DNA of 64,000 nucleotides, from NCBI GenBank assembly GCA_023653785.1, contig JAMKCH010005417.1, positions 186,001 to 250,000 of the forward strand, given 5' to 3'. The notes under the pieces are model-generated. The model did no database searches, was not told where the DNA came from, and saw only the letters and a program-made list of their open reading frames with translations. The stretch is from Ophioderma brevispina. Its lineage: Eukaryota; Echinodermata; Ophiuroidea; Amphilepidida; Ophiodermatidae. This document shows positions 1-10,023 of this stretch, piece after piece; position 1 is the stretch's first letter, and every line of letters begins with the position of its first letter. The translations under genes were made by a program, and so were the position numbers.

Positions 1-99
1 CTGCCTCCTTCTTCCCTTCCCCGTTTATGGAACCAAGTGCAGCTATAGCCTCCTTCGACGTTCGTACACTTAGTATGGCTGGGACTGGAGACACTCAAA
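1..99 (-). CDS. Possible partial EGF-like exon at the window edge
   Basis: On the minus strand, after a possible acceptor (ttgtag at 105-100, or gtctccag ending at 85), one frame reads SHTKCTNVEGGYSCTW followed by FHKRGREEGG to the window edge. The C-x-N-x-x-G-G-Y-x-C core is EGF-like and the position fits a further exon of the same gene. The expected fifth cysteine is replaced by Trp, and the entry phase would be 2 rather than 1, so this could be a diverged or decayed module. Confidence 0.38.
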
Positions 100-619
100 C
101 TACAACATTCATCACATCTATTAAAAACAACCGAATTAGAATCATGGATTCCACAATTTCCTCATTTGAAATGGAATTTTCTTTTCGTGCTGGAAATGAG
201 AGACCTAGATAACTGTAGTTAAAACCTACTGATAACTGACCTTCTACTACCTTCTCAATTGCAAAAAGTGATATAATTCTCCTCCCCCTCCAGAAAAAAC
301 CTTTTGGCTTTTTACAACACCAGCAAATTTATGACTAGTACCAAGTTATAAAATACAAAACAAGTGAGTTTGATATTTTCCACCTATTGTGTAAGTTAGG
401 ACATATGTAAATAGTATACATATGTAACAAGCACTGATATAAATCACCAAATTTTCAATCGCAACATGGAGTACACACAGTGTGTTAAACGCTATGTACA
501 ATATTGTCTGCAATAAACGCCACCTCTAATAAACACTGCCCCGCAATTTTTTTGACCAAATGTTCTGAAAAATACCAAAAATCAGGCCATTCATCTAAAT
601 GCATTTTAACTAATTTTAC
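100..619. other. Intronic/intergenic AT-rich sequence
   Basis: No coding signal or recognised repeat is seen up to about 500. Near 510-560 a stretch reading aataaacgccacctctaat resembles the terminal sequences of the MITE at 30667-31018, but no matching partner end was found. Confidence 0.3.
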
Positions 620-2473
620 CTGCTACCTTCTGCAGATAGCATAATATTAATCTGCTCTCTACAGTAGATAGCATTAAATTTACCAGCTATCTACTGCAGA
701 TAGCATTCAATTTACCTGCTATCTACTGCAGCAAGCATAAGGTTTACATGCTCTACTGCATTTAGCAGATTTCTGTTATCTACAGTAGCATTAGATTTAC
801 TTGCTATCTATTGCAGATAGATTCCAGTTTACCTGCTGTCTACTGTAGTTAGCATATTTATCTGCTATCTACAGTAGATAGCATTAGATTACCTACTTTC
901 TCTTGCAGATAGCATTCAATTTACCTGCTATCTACTGCAGATAGCATAAAGTTTACATGCTCTACTGCATTTAGCAGAAGATTTCTATTATCTACAGTAA
1001 ATAGCATTAGATTTACTTGCTATCTATTGCAGATAGCATAAGAATTAACCAGTATCTACTGTAGATAGCATAAATATTTACCTGCTACCTACAGTAGATA
1101 GCATTATATTTACCTGCTATCTACTACAGATAGCATAAGACTTTCTGGCTATCTACTGCAGATAACATTAAATTTACCTTATCTACTGCAGATATAGCAA
1201 TAATCACCTATCTACTGGAGCTCAGATTTACCTGTTATCTGCTACCATATATAGCATTATATTTACTTATCTACTAAATATAGCATTAAATACACCTCTA
1301 TTGTTTTAAGATAGCATTAGATTTACTCCCTATCTACTGCAGATAGCATTTGCTGCATGATTTCTACTGTAGATAGCATTTGATTTGCCATGCTTTCTAC
1401 TGTAGATCTAGCACGGACTTACAGCATGCTTTCTACTGAGATAGCATTATTACTATTGTGATTGAGTTCTACTGTTATAACATGGATTTGCCGGCTTTCT
1501 ACGTAGGAGCCAATGGATATTCTTTTCTAATGTTGAAAGCATTAGATTCACCTGCTTTCTACTGTAGATAGCATTAGATTCACCTGCTTTCTACTGTAGA
1601 TAGCATTATATTTGCCTGCTATCTACTGTAGATAGCATTATATTTGCATGCTTTCTACTGTAGATAGCATTAGATTTGCCTGCTTTCTACTGTAGATAGC
1701 ACTAGATTTGCCTGCTTTCTACTGTAGATATTATATTTGCATGCTTTCTACTGTAGATAACATTAGATTTGCCTGCTTTCTACTGTAGATAACACTAGAG
1801 TGCTGCTTTCTACTGAGATTCAGCACTTAGATTGCATTCTTTCATACCTTGTAGATAGCATTAGATTGCTTGCTTTCAGTAGGAGAGATTAGATTTTTTG
1901 CTGTTTTATCTGTAGATAGCATTTAGATTCTGCCTGCTTTCTACTGTAGATTGCATTAGATTTGCCTGCTTTCTTAATCGTATGATAGGGAATTATATTT
2001 TGCAGTTTCTACTGTATATAGCCATTTAGATTTGCCTGCTATCTACTGTAGATAGATTAGATTTGCCTGCACTCTACTGTAGATAGCACTGGATACACAT
2101 GCTTTCTACTGTAGATAGCATTAGATTTGCCTGCTTTCTACTGTAGATAGCATTTGATTTGCCTGCTTTCTACTGTAGATAGCAATGGATACACATGCTT
2201 TCTACTGTAGATATCATTAGATTTGCCTACTTTCTACTGTAGATAGCATTAGATTTGCCTGCTTTCTACTGTAGATAGCACTAGATTTGCCTGCTTTCTA
2301 CTGTAGATAGCACTATATTTGCCTGCTTTCTACTGTAGATAGCATTAGATTTGCCTGCTTTCTACTGTAGATAGCATTAGATTGGCATGCTTTCTACTGT
2401 AGATAGCATTAGATTTACATACTTTCTTCTGTAGAAAGATTTGCCTGCTTTCTACTGTAGATAGCACTGGATT
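620..2473 (+). repeat. 32-bp minisatellite, first block
   Basis: The unit is about 32 bp, in the form tgctttctactgtagatagc plus attagatttgcc. In the first 900 bases the core is mostly tatctactgcagatagcat and units are degenerate. From about 1540 the ctactgtag form dominates and units are regular. Some units (for example 1618-1636) contain the perfect palindrome gctatctactgtagatagc. Ends are more diverged than the middle, as expected for an array homogenised by unequal exchange. Confidence 0.93.
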
Positions 2474-3101
2474 CATATTAGACCTTAAGCCATCAGGAAA
2501 TTTTAACCAAATTGGTATCCTGAAAGGGGACAAAACGATACTTATTATGCAGCCCAGTACACTATCTATCCTCTACACAAAAATGCATGATAGCATTTCT
2601 GGAATGGTAGCTATAACCAGGTAGGGGACAGTCAAGGATTACACAGGGGTCAAAATTTTAAAATGATCCGGTCATGTTGAAAAGTATGCCACATCATTTG
2701 TCCAGCCATAAGGATTCCAAAAAGGTATAGTTTGTACTATCCAAAGTTTTGGAGTTAAGGTTAAAACAGCAAAAACAGGTCAAAAGGTTAAATTTCAGTT
2801 GTACAGGGGGTCAGTTTTTAATTTGCTCCAATTTGGTTAAAAGTGGTGCAAATGATTGACGGAGCTCATAGGATTAAAATAAGGAATAAGTTTTAAGTGA
2901 TTTTAATCCTATGAGCTCCACCAATAATATGCACCATATTTTATCCAAATCAGATCAACTTTGAAATTTGACCCCTGTACAACTGAAAATGACCCTTTTC
3001 ATTGATTTTGCTGTTTTTAGCCTATAACTCCAAAATTTTAGGCTGTAGTTAGAACAAACTATACCTTTTTGGAATCCTTATGATCAGACAAATAATGTGG
3101 T
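2474..3101. mobile_element. Foldback (inverted-repeat) insertion in the minisatellite
   Basis: Two arms of about 190-200 bp (2688-2880 and 2900-3101) are inverted copies around a 19-base spacer. The inner ends are ggagctcataggattaaaat and its complement. The outer ends both carry the complement-related motif ccataaggattcc / ggaatccttatg. About 210 bp left of the left arm (2474-2687) has no counterpart. No reading frame is seen, so this is a non-autonomous foldback element. The array resumes at 3102. Confidence 0.8.
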
Positions 3102-3114
3102 AGATAGCATTATA

Positions 3115-3368
3115 TGTGATGCGATCTGGGAAAACCCGCTACATGGTGGGAAATTTATATTTTGAGTTTTTACTATCACTGCAGAGTTTGAAATATTAAG
3201 TTTCCATAACTGTTTACTTCTTTCTTCTTTGATACACACATCAAAAGTTACTCTTTATACAATCTGACAAAAAATAAAGTACAATATAACAGATTTGAAG
3301 CTATTTTCTTTATTTGTTCAAAAACTGTCCTGTGCGACATGTGGCGCGTTTTCCCAGATCACATCACA
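3115..3368. mobile_element. TA-flanked MITE (mariner-type) nested in the minisatellite
   Basis: The element is 254 bp with 31-bp terminal inverted repeats that differ at three positions: tgtgatgcgatctgggaaaa at the left and the complement of tgtgatgtgatctgggaaaa at the right. TA stands on both sides (3113-3114 and 3369-3370). Removing the element and one TA restores an ordinary unit, gatagcattatatttgcatg. This is direct evidence of insertion with a TA target duplication, as for Tc1/mariner elements. No transposase frame is present. Confidence 0.88.
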
Positions 3369-3370
3369 TA

Positions 3371-4735
3371 TTTGCATGCTTTCTACTGTAGATAGCATTT
3401 GATTTCCTGCTTTCTACTCTAAATGGCACTGGATACACATGCTTTCTACTGTAAATAGCATTATATTTGCATGCTTTCTACTGTAGATAGCATTAGATAT
3501 GCATGTTTTCTACTGTAGATAGCATTTGATTTGCCTGCTTTTTACTGTAGATAGCATTATATTTGCCTGCTTTCTACTGTAGATAGCATTTGATTTGCTT
3601 GCTTTCTACTGTAGATAGCATTAGATTTACCTGCTTTCTACTGTAGATAGCATTTAATTTGGCTGCTTTCTACTGTAGATAGCAATGGATACACATGCTT
3701 TCTACTGTAAATAGCATTATATTTGAATGCTTTCTACTGTAGATAGCATTTGATTTGCCTGCTTTCTACTGTAGATAGCATTAGATTTACCTGCTTTCTA
3801 CTGTAGATAGCATTTAATTTGGCTTTTTTCTACTGTAGATAGCAATGGATACACATGCTTTCTACTGTAAATAGCATTATATTTGAATGCTTTCTACTGT
3901 AGATGGCATTTGATTTGCCTGTTTCTACTGAAGAAAGCAATGAATACACATGCTTTCTACTGTAGATAGAATTAGATTTGCCTGCTTTCTAATGTAGATA
4001 GCATTAGATTTGCCTGCTTTCTACTGTAGATAGCACTAGACGTGCATGCTTTCTACTGTATATAGCATTATATTTGCATGCTTTCTACTGTAGATAGCAT
4101 TAGATTTGCATGCTTTCTACTGTAGATAGCATTAGATTTGCCTGCTTTCTACTGTAGATAGCGTTAGATTTGCCTGCTTTCTAATGTAGATAGCATTAGA
4201 TTTGCATGCTTTCTACTGTAAATAGCATTATATTTGCATGCTTTCTACTGTAGATAGCATTTGATTTGCTTGCTTTCTACTGTAGATAGCATTATATTTG
4301 CATGCTTTCTACTGTAGATAGCGTTAGATTTGCCTGCTTTCTACTGTAGATAGCATTTGATTTGCCTGCTTTCGACTTCAGATAGCATTAGATTTGCCTG
4401 CTTTCTACTGTAGATAGCACTAGATTTGCATGCTTTCTACTGTAGATAGCATTAGGTTTGCTTGCTTTCTACTGTAGATAGCATTATATTTGCATGCTTT
4501 CTACTGTAGATAGCATTATATTGCATGTTTTCTACTGTAGATAGCATTATATTGCATGTTTTCTACTGTAGATAGCATTACATTGCATGTTTTCTACTGT
4601 AGATAGCATTATATTTGCATGTTTTCTACTGTAAGATAGCATTAGGTTTACATGCTTTCTACTATAGATAGTATGATATTGCATGCTTTCTACTGTAGAT
4701 AGCTTTTTACTAGCATGCATTCTACTACTATAGTG
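3371..4735 (+). repeat. 32-bp minisatellite, second block
   Basis: This is a regular continuation of the array. Units alternate between ttgcctgc, ttgcatgc and acacatgc linkers around the constant ttctactgtagatagca core. Runs of identical variants (for example three successive attgcatgttttctactg units near 4515-4600) suggest local amplification of short blocks. There is no coding potential; translations of the array are repeat artefacts. Confidence 0.93.
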
Positions 4736-4821
4736 AATGCAATGCCCGCCAGGAGTTTTATATAAATGAATAGTAAATTTATGTCCCTACTGTTAACCAA
4801 TCAGATGACAGGGATCTTTAA

Positions 4822-5167
4822 AGGGGGATGGCCCGATTTAAGGATATGAAGTTTTCATCTTGATAGATTGGCCTTCACCCCAAAACCCCATCTGTAAAGT
4901 TTGTGCCGAAATTTCAATCCGTTTTGCTGTGAGAGCTAAAAATGTGATTTTGTAAGCCCCATAGAGTACTGTGTAGAATTAATATTGGTCGACCAATATG
5001 GGGCACATTTTCGCTCATAACCTACAAACCAAATATCCTTTTGCCCTAAGAATTCACAGGGTAAATGAGAATAATAGTAGCTTTCTTCTGATACCAAAAT
5101 GTTGACCACTTCCGGTAAAATCTGGGGCTTCTGGGGACGAGGCTGTTAGCGATCCGGCCATGGACCT
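4822..5167. mobile_element. TTAA-flanked Kolobok-like MITE in the minisatellite tail
   Basis: TTAA stands at 4818-4821 and 5168-5171. The ends are AGGGGGATGGCCCGAT at the left and the complement of AGGTCCATGGCCGGATCG at the right. The right terminus shares AGGTCCATGG with the larger elements at 10024 and 35251. It is 346 bp with no coding frame. A TTAA target and AGG termini fit the Kolobok superfamily of DNA transposons. Confidence 0.62.
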
Positions 5168-5189
5168 TTAAATGAGGTATATAACAATA

Positions 5190-5345
5190 ATTACATTTAC
5201 CTGTTCTTTACTATAAGATTGCATTAGATTTATCTGCTAATTATTAAGATATCGTTGGGTTTACCCGCTATTACTGTAGATGGCTTCCATATACATGTCT
5301 ACAGTACAGAATTAGTGTTATCTACTTTACAATGTTTTTGAATCA
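5190..5345 (+). repeat. Degenerate tail of the 32-bp minisatellite
   Basis: Recognisable but decayed units (gattgcattagatttatctgc, ctattactgtagatggctt) follow the TTAA element. This shows that the array once continued across the insertion site. Confidence 0.6.
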
Positions 5346-5459
5346 TGTGCTATCTGCTGGTGTTGCTAGAATTGGAATCACTGCATTCATTGTAATTTTT
5401 CATTTTGTGCATCCATTTTTCTGTTGCTTAGATATTACTTTTATAAAATGATTTTGTAC

Positions 5460-5579
5460 CTTGACATGTGAAGCCATTTCCCTCATAGCCTTCCTCACAG
5501 TCACACTCATAGGAGCCTGGGGTGTTAATACAGTCTGCATTCACTGAGCACTTGTTGATACCTTCACACTCATTAATGT
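5460..5579 (-). CDS. Exon 12: calcium-binding EGF-like domain (downstream duplicate)
   Basis: This is an exact copy of exon 11 (six-cysteine calcium-binding EGF), 120 bases, phase 1-1, acceptor ttcttatttctag and donor GTCAAG then GTACAA. The flanking intron downstream in transcription differs from that of exon 11, so this copy likely marks the original right border of the duplicated block. If both copies are real and spliced, the protein gains one extra EGF repeat. If the second copy is an assembly artefact, only one exon exists. Confidence 0.86.
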
Positions 5580-6415
5580 CTAGAAATAAGAAACAGAAGA
5601 AAACTGCCATGGTTGAATTTTTTTACCATGAATTTTATGGTATGTCTGGTCCACCCAGGCAAACAGTCTGGGCGAGAATTGCCAAGCAATGTTTTTTTTT
5701 TACTACATGAAAAAGTATACATGGTATTTGCTTCCCATATCATATACACATCATACTGTTCATGTCATGTGAATCAATTGCACAGACAGACACACACACG
5801 GGTACATCTGGTTCAATAACATAAGCCACCCACTATGTGGAAAAACATAAGCCACCTACTATGGTGGTGGTGGGGGGGATTTCCCACTACATTTTCTAAA
5901 GGTGATTTAGCTTCAGACATAGTCCAATAATTGTATGATTTTTTTTTTTTTTTTTTTTACCTTGACATGTGAAGCCATTTCCCTCATAGCCTTCCTCACA
6001 GTCACACTCATAGGAGCCTGGGGTGTTAATACAGTCTGCATTCACTGAGCACTTGTTGATACCTTCACACTCATTAATGTCTAGAAATAAGAAACAGAAG
6101 AAAACTGCCATGGTTGAATTTTTTTACCATGAATTTTATGGTATGTCTGGTCCACCCAGGCAAACAGTCTGGGCGAGAATTGCCAAGCAATGTTTTTTTT
6201 TTACTACATGAAAAAGTATACATGGTATTTGCTTCCCATATCATATACACATCATACTGTTCATGTCATGTGAATCAATTGCACAGACAGACACACACAC
6301 GGGTACATCTGGTTCAATAACATAAGCCACCCACTATGTGGAAAAACATAAGCCACCTACTATGGTGGTGGTGGGATTTCCCACTACATTTTCTAAAGGT
6401 GATTTAGCTTCAGAC
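5461..6415. repeat. Tandem duplication of about 455 bp carrying an EGF exon (offset 501 bp)
   Basis: Sequence from 5461 to about 5916 recurs from 5962 to about 6415. The copies are practically identical, including the EGF exon, its upstream intron and the (ca) run. The only clear differences are a G-run length change (ggtgggggggattt versus ggtgggattt) and the junction. The copies are separated by a short unique stretch and a T tract. Near-identity in intron sequence means the event is very recent or an assembly effect. Confidence 0.93.
5961..6080 (-). CDS. Exon 11: calcium-binding EGF-like domain (upstream duplicate)
   Basis: The exon has 120 bases, phase 1-1, with acceptor ttcttatttctag and donor GTCAAG then GTAAAA. 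It translates to [40 protein letters not shown], with all six cysteines and the calcium-binding and hydroxylation-type motifs. It is identical in sequence to the exon at 5460-5579, 501 bp away. Because the exon is 40 codons long in phase 1-1, its inclusion once or twice keeps the frame. The donor of this copy runs straight into a long T tract on the plus strand (5941-5958). Confidence 0.86.
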
Positions 6416-7468
6416 AGCCTGCAGACCAGATCTGTTCTTCAAAATCTTGCTCAGCTGCAAGGCCTGTGAGCCCCAAGAAAAGAATTCATATCTGTTCACT
6501 AAATTAACACCAAATTAAAAAAAAAAAAAAATTAAATTTGTTATTATAAAAGGCTTACTTTTTTCACACTACGCACATATTTAGTGAACAACTCGTCAGT
6601 TTATCACATACTGATCTATCTCACAAAATATGTGTTTTGAGAAAATCGCAAATGAAAATCTTCCCTTCATAATAAGCTCGAAACAAACCGATTGCATCAT
6701 TTACTAAAGGAAATATCATCAAGAAACACTTCAGAGTTTTTAATTCAGTGAAAAATAAATGCTGGTTATCTAGCCAATACTGTTTAATATGATTATAAAC
6801 TTATAGATCTGTATGTGATAAAGATTTTTTTTTGTTTTTCCAAACGATGTATGAGATAGAACACAGGTAGACCAGTATGTAAAGTCACCATTATAAAAAA
6901 GGCGCAATTGTCGTATCAGTGTATCACATAGGGATCTATGTCACACAGTGCTGTATGTAATACAGCTTTGATATAGTTCGGTATGTGATAAAGATATATG
7001 TATTTTATCGATTTTGATTTCTTATATAGAACACAGATAGCTCTGTATGTAACATATTCATCGCCGTGTTAAAGTATGTTATTTTTAGTGTATCACATAG
7101 TGATCTAGGTCAGATAGCGCTGTATGTGAAAAAAAACCAATTTGAATTAAATGCACATAGATCAAAATTTGTTAATTAATAAAAAAATCTCAAAATTAGG
7201 TAGAGTCCAAGTCTGAAACTATGTAATTATGAAGAGTTCAACGTCATATCAACACTACCGTATTTTCTCAAAAATGTAAAAAGTATGAGATAGAACAGTA
7301 TGTGATGCTGCCGACGAACTTCAACATCACCAACATTTCTTGAAAGCTGTGATCATATCGCCCCTGAATGCTTCAGTAAATATGAAAATTGCCCTTGACT
7401 AAAAGTAATTGAGAAACCCTGATCTACAGGATACTTAATTTGGCATAAGATAATTTACCAAATCTTAC
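6416..7468. other. AT-rich intron with scattered degenerate short repeats
   Basis: Between 6570 and 7310 motifs such as tgtatcacatagtgatctat, ctgtatgtgataaagat and their complements recur irregularly, giving a degenerate, partly inverted repeat. No open exon or transposon ends were identified. Confidence 0.4.
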
Positions 7469-7768
7469 CATAGCATCTTGGCATACTACCACTCCAAAGT
7501 CCCATCTCCAAACATGTTAGCACACCACTCCCTTCCATCCTGTAGCCATCGTCACAAACAAACTGAACCACATCACCATAGGAATGACCCTGCAGCTCAA
7601 CCCTTCCATTCAAAACTTCTTCCAGCAGAGGGCAGCTTACAGGGTCACAGGTCACACCATTGCCATGGTAACCAGAATGACAAGCGCAGTAGTAGCTACC
7701 AACAGTGTTCACACACTCTGCATTTATATCACAGTTATAAAGTGAAGGATCTGCACATTCATTCACAT
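7469..7768 (-). CDS. Exon 10: calcium-binding EGF plus Sushi (CCP) domain
   Basis: The exon has 300 bases, phase 1-1, acceptor taccttattctag and donor GCTATG then GTAAGA. Residues 1-41 are a calcium-binding EGF domain (DVNECADPSLYNCDINAEC, NTVGSYYCACHSGYHGNG). Residues 43-99 form a Sushi/CCP module: VSCPLLEEVLNG, SYGDVVQFVCDDGYRMEGSG, VLTCLEMGLWSGSMPRC, with four cysteines and the conserved Trp. Sushi modules mediate protein-protein contacts in complement, adhesion and developmental proteins. Carrying both modules on one exon is somewhat unusual and may reflect intron loss. Confidence 0.88.
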
Positions 7769-7850
7769 CTAGAATAAGGTAAACAGGATATATCAAAGTT
7801 AAAGATAAATCAGATCTGCAAGTCCATGAAACTGACACATTTCCTTGTTT

Positions 7851-8430
7851 TTGAAAATATGCAAATAAGCTAATTGATATTCAAAACCTGTCCAAAAAGT
7901 ATACAGCATGCATAGATATTAATAAGGTAGATGCCGTATGCCCGTGTTGAAGAATAGGCGGCCATCGTAGCCGTGTTTTGAAATTATAAATATTCCTTAC
8001 GGTCATCCATTTGAAACTCTCACTCGCATGCACCATAACCTGTTGGCCTGGAAACGGTACATTGTTTGTGCAATGTGTGAATTATATGAAGATGCCACTG
8101 ATTATGACATCAAAAAATGGAAAAAGTGAAAAAAATAAAATAATTTTCCTCTGGCGTTCGCTGTCTTGTGTTATATGGAAGTCTGTGACAGCACATGACT
8201 TCATCATGTTCTATAACCGTGCCATGGTAGAAGTTCATAGACTATTCAGTTTAGTCTGTAGCATGGATTAATGAATGTTCTTGAAAATATGCAAATGAGA
8301 TCACTAATATTCATAACCTGTCCAAAAGGTATACAGCACATGACCTCATCATGTTCTATCACTGTGCCATATTCGAGGTTCATTGACTAATCGGTTTAGT
8401 CTGTAGAGGGGATTAATGAATCTTCTATGT
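7851..8430. repeat. Partial tandem duplications in the intron
   Basis: A segment with gaaaatatgcaaat and acctgtccaaaa occurs at 7851-7910 and again at 8282-8345. A segment with acttcatcatgttctat and agactattcagtttagtctg occurs at 8198-8275 and again, diverged, at 8340-8425. Each pair is about 70-85 percent similar by eye. A short catccagac repeat follows. No coding function is seen. Confidence 0.55.
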
Positions 8431-8914
8431 CCATCCAGACATCCAGACATCCAGGCAGGCATCCATCTGCATGATCACATAGGCCCTCCACAACATGGCT
8501 GTGGGGCCAAAAATTCACAACATATTCACCTTACAAGTGCACAGGCAGTGACTGTTATAAATTGCATTACAGATTATCCTTTGAAAATCCTATAATGATG
8601 AAGTTATAGATGTATTTTTCCTCAACATAAAGGCATTTGCCATTGTGAGCTACTGGGCGTTTTGTCCAAGTTTGTAAAAAGAAGTAAAGAGTGTGACTGG
8701 TGTGAAAGCAGATATAGTCCGACAGGAGCCATAGTCCCCGTGCTCCATAGACGATAACGGAATAAAGTGTGAAACTAATGTTGCATGAAGAGTCAACTGA
8801 ATCAAGTGCCCTCTTCTTTACTGTTGTAGCCGGACTGTGAGTCTGGTGGACTATAATTACTTCTACACCGGTTCTCTAACTTCTTGAGCAATACACAACA
8901 TTGTACAATTGTTA

Positions 8915-9225
8915 AAGCTTGGTCTGCCACATGGTTCCATTTTGGGCCCACTTGTTTTTATAGTTGTTATGGTTTGCCTGATATTATAATGAAATTAATC
9001 TCAAAATCCAGGTTTGATATTAAAAATATACTCAACAGGATCAAAGCTTGTGCAGATTGCTGAGTGGGTGTACACCAATAAACTTGCTGTCAATGCCTCC
9101 AAAGGAAACCTGCTCAGCACATGAACAGCAAGTTTATTGGTGTACACCAATAAACTTGCTGTCAATGCCTCCAAAGGAAACCTGCTCATCACATGAACAA
9201 AAATTCCCAGCAAATGGGTGAAAGT
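8915..9225 (+). pseudogene. Relic of a non-LTR (LINE) reverse transcriptase with internal duplication
   Basis: Plus-strand translation gives KLGLPHGSILGPLVFIVV, matching the G-x-P-x-G-S-x-L-G-P-L block of LINE reverse transcriptases. After a deletion comes KLVQIAEWVYTNKLAVNA then SKGNLLST, the conserved stretch that follows the catalytic YADD box. The YADD box itself is missing. The second block is locally duplicated (9063-9122 and 9143-9190). The element is antisense to the host gene and dead. The family (CR1/Jockey-like) is inferred from motif style only. Confidence 0.75.
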
Positions 9226-9317
9226 CTGATTTTAGACACAGCAAAATTATACAAAAAATACAGATTGAAAGTTTAGAAAATGAATTCATGTGGCACAGAA
9301 CCCTATTAATTTAATAC

Positions 9318-9443
9318 CTGCACAGGTCCGTCCATCTCCCACAAATCCCTGGGCACACAGACACTCATAGGAGCCTAGCATGTTCTTGCAGTAAGACACA
9401 ATATCAGGACAGTCATGTAGACCAGTTGAACACTCATCTATAT
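9318..9443 (-). CDS. Exon 9: calcium-binding EGF-like domain
   Basis: The exon has 126 bases, phase 1-1, with acceptor gcattttag and donor GTGCAG then GTATTA. With the G from the previous exon it reads [42 protein letters not shown]. The D-I-D-E-C start, N-x-x-G-S-Y-x-C core and C-x-x-G-F-x-G-D-G-x-x-C end are the calcium-binding EGF signature with all six cysteines. Such domains stiffen extracellular modular proteins by binding calcium between modules. It was too short to appear as a long open frame and was found by splice-site reading. Confidence 0.85.
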
Positions 9444-9727
9444 CTAAAATGCAAAATACATGAAAGGTTCAGCATGGTTTGTTGTTGGAAAGGTTGGAAG
9501 TTAACATAGTTAAAATGGTCATATGAAATGAATCCACAAAGGGTAAAATATGGCAACTGAACCAACGCGATTTACGGGGAAAACTTTATGGGGAAAGTTT
9601 TGAGATCACTGCTAGTAGGAAGGGAAACTGCCACCAGTTGCATATTCACTTTCCAACAGCTGGTCATAGATTACTCAAAAGTGTAAATTGTCTCAGTTCT
9701 GGACTAAAGTCATGAATGGATATTATT

Positions 9728-9842
9728 ATTTTTTTTTCTTTTTCCAGAGAGCCTGGAAAAAACCCATGTACTCCTGGCTAGATTTGAACCGGTGAACTAC
9801 TGCATACTTGACAGATGTCCCTAACAACTAGACCATGGGGTT
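9728..9842 (-). mobile_element. tRNA-derived SINE, minus strand
   Basis: On the minus strand an A-box-like tggtctagttgttagg is followed about 40 bases later by a B-box ggttcaaatctagcc, the two internal promoter elements of tRNA genes. A short body and an A-rich tail (reading as a T run at 9727-9740 on the plus strand) follow. Acceptor and anticodon stems do not fold as a working tRNA. This is the structure of a tRNA-headed SINE transcribed by RNA polymerase III. Confidence 0.68.
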
Positions 9843-10023
9843 GAGTGGAAAACGTAATGATAAATAAATAAGTCCTTAGTTCAAAGCATTCATCACATTT
9901 GTAGCAGATAGCATCAGAACAAATATTTTTATTAAATGCTTTTGATAAAAAATACTTGTTACCATTTGAAGTATTTGGAACTTGCCAAATTTGTTTGCAA
10001 TCCATGCTGTTGCAGCAACTTAA

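Noticed and set aside
2345..2533. Open frame on the minus strand
   Set aside because: It is a translation of the minisatellite unit; the peptide repeats LSTVESRQI.
620..4735. CRISPR-like regularly spaced repeats
   Set aside because: Units abut directly, with no unique spacers, and the surroundings are a spliced animal gene; this is a minisatellite.
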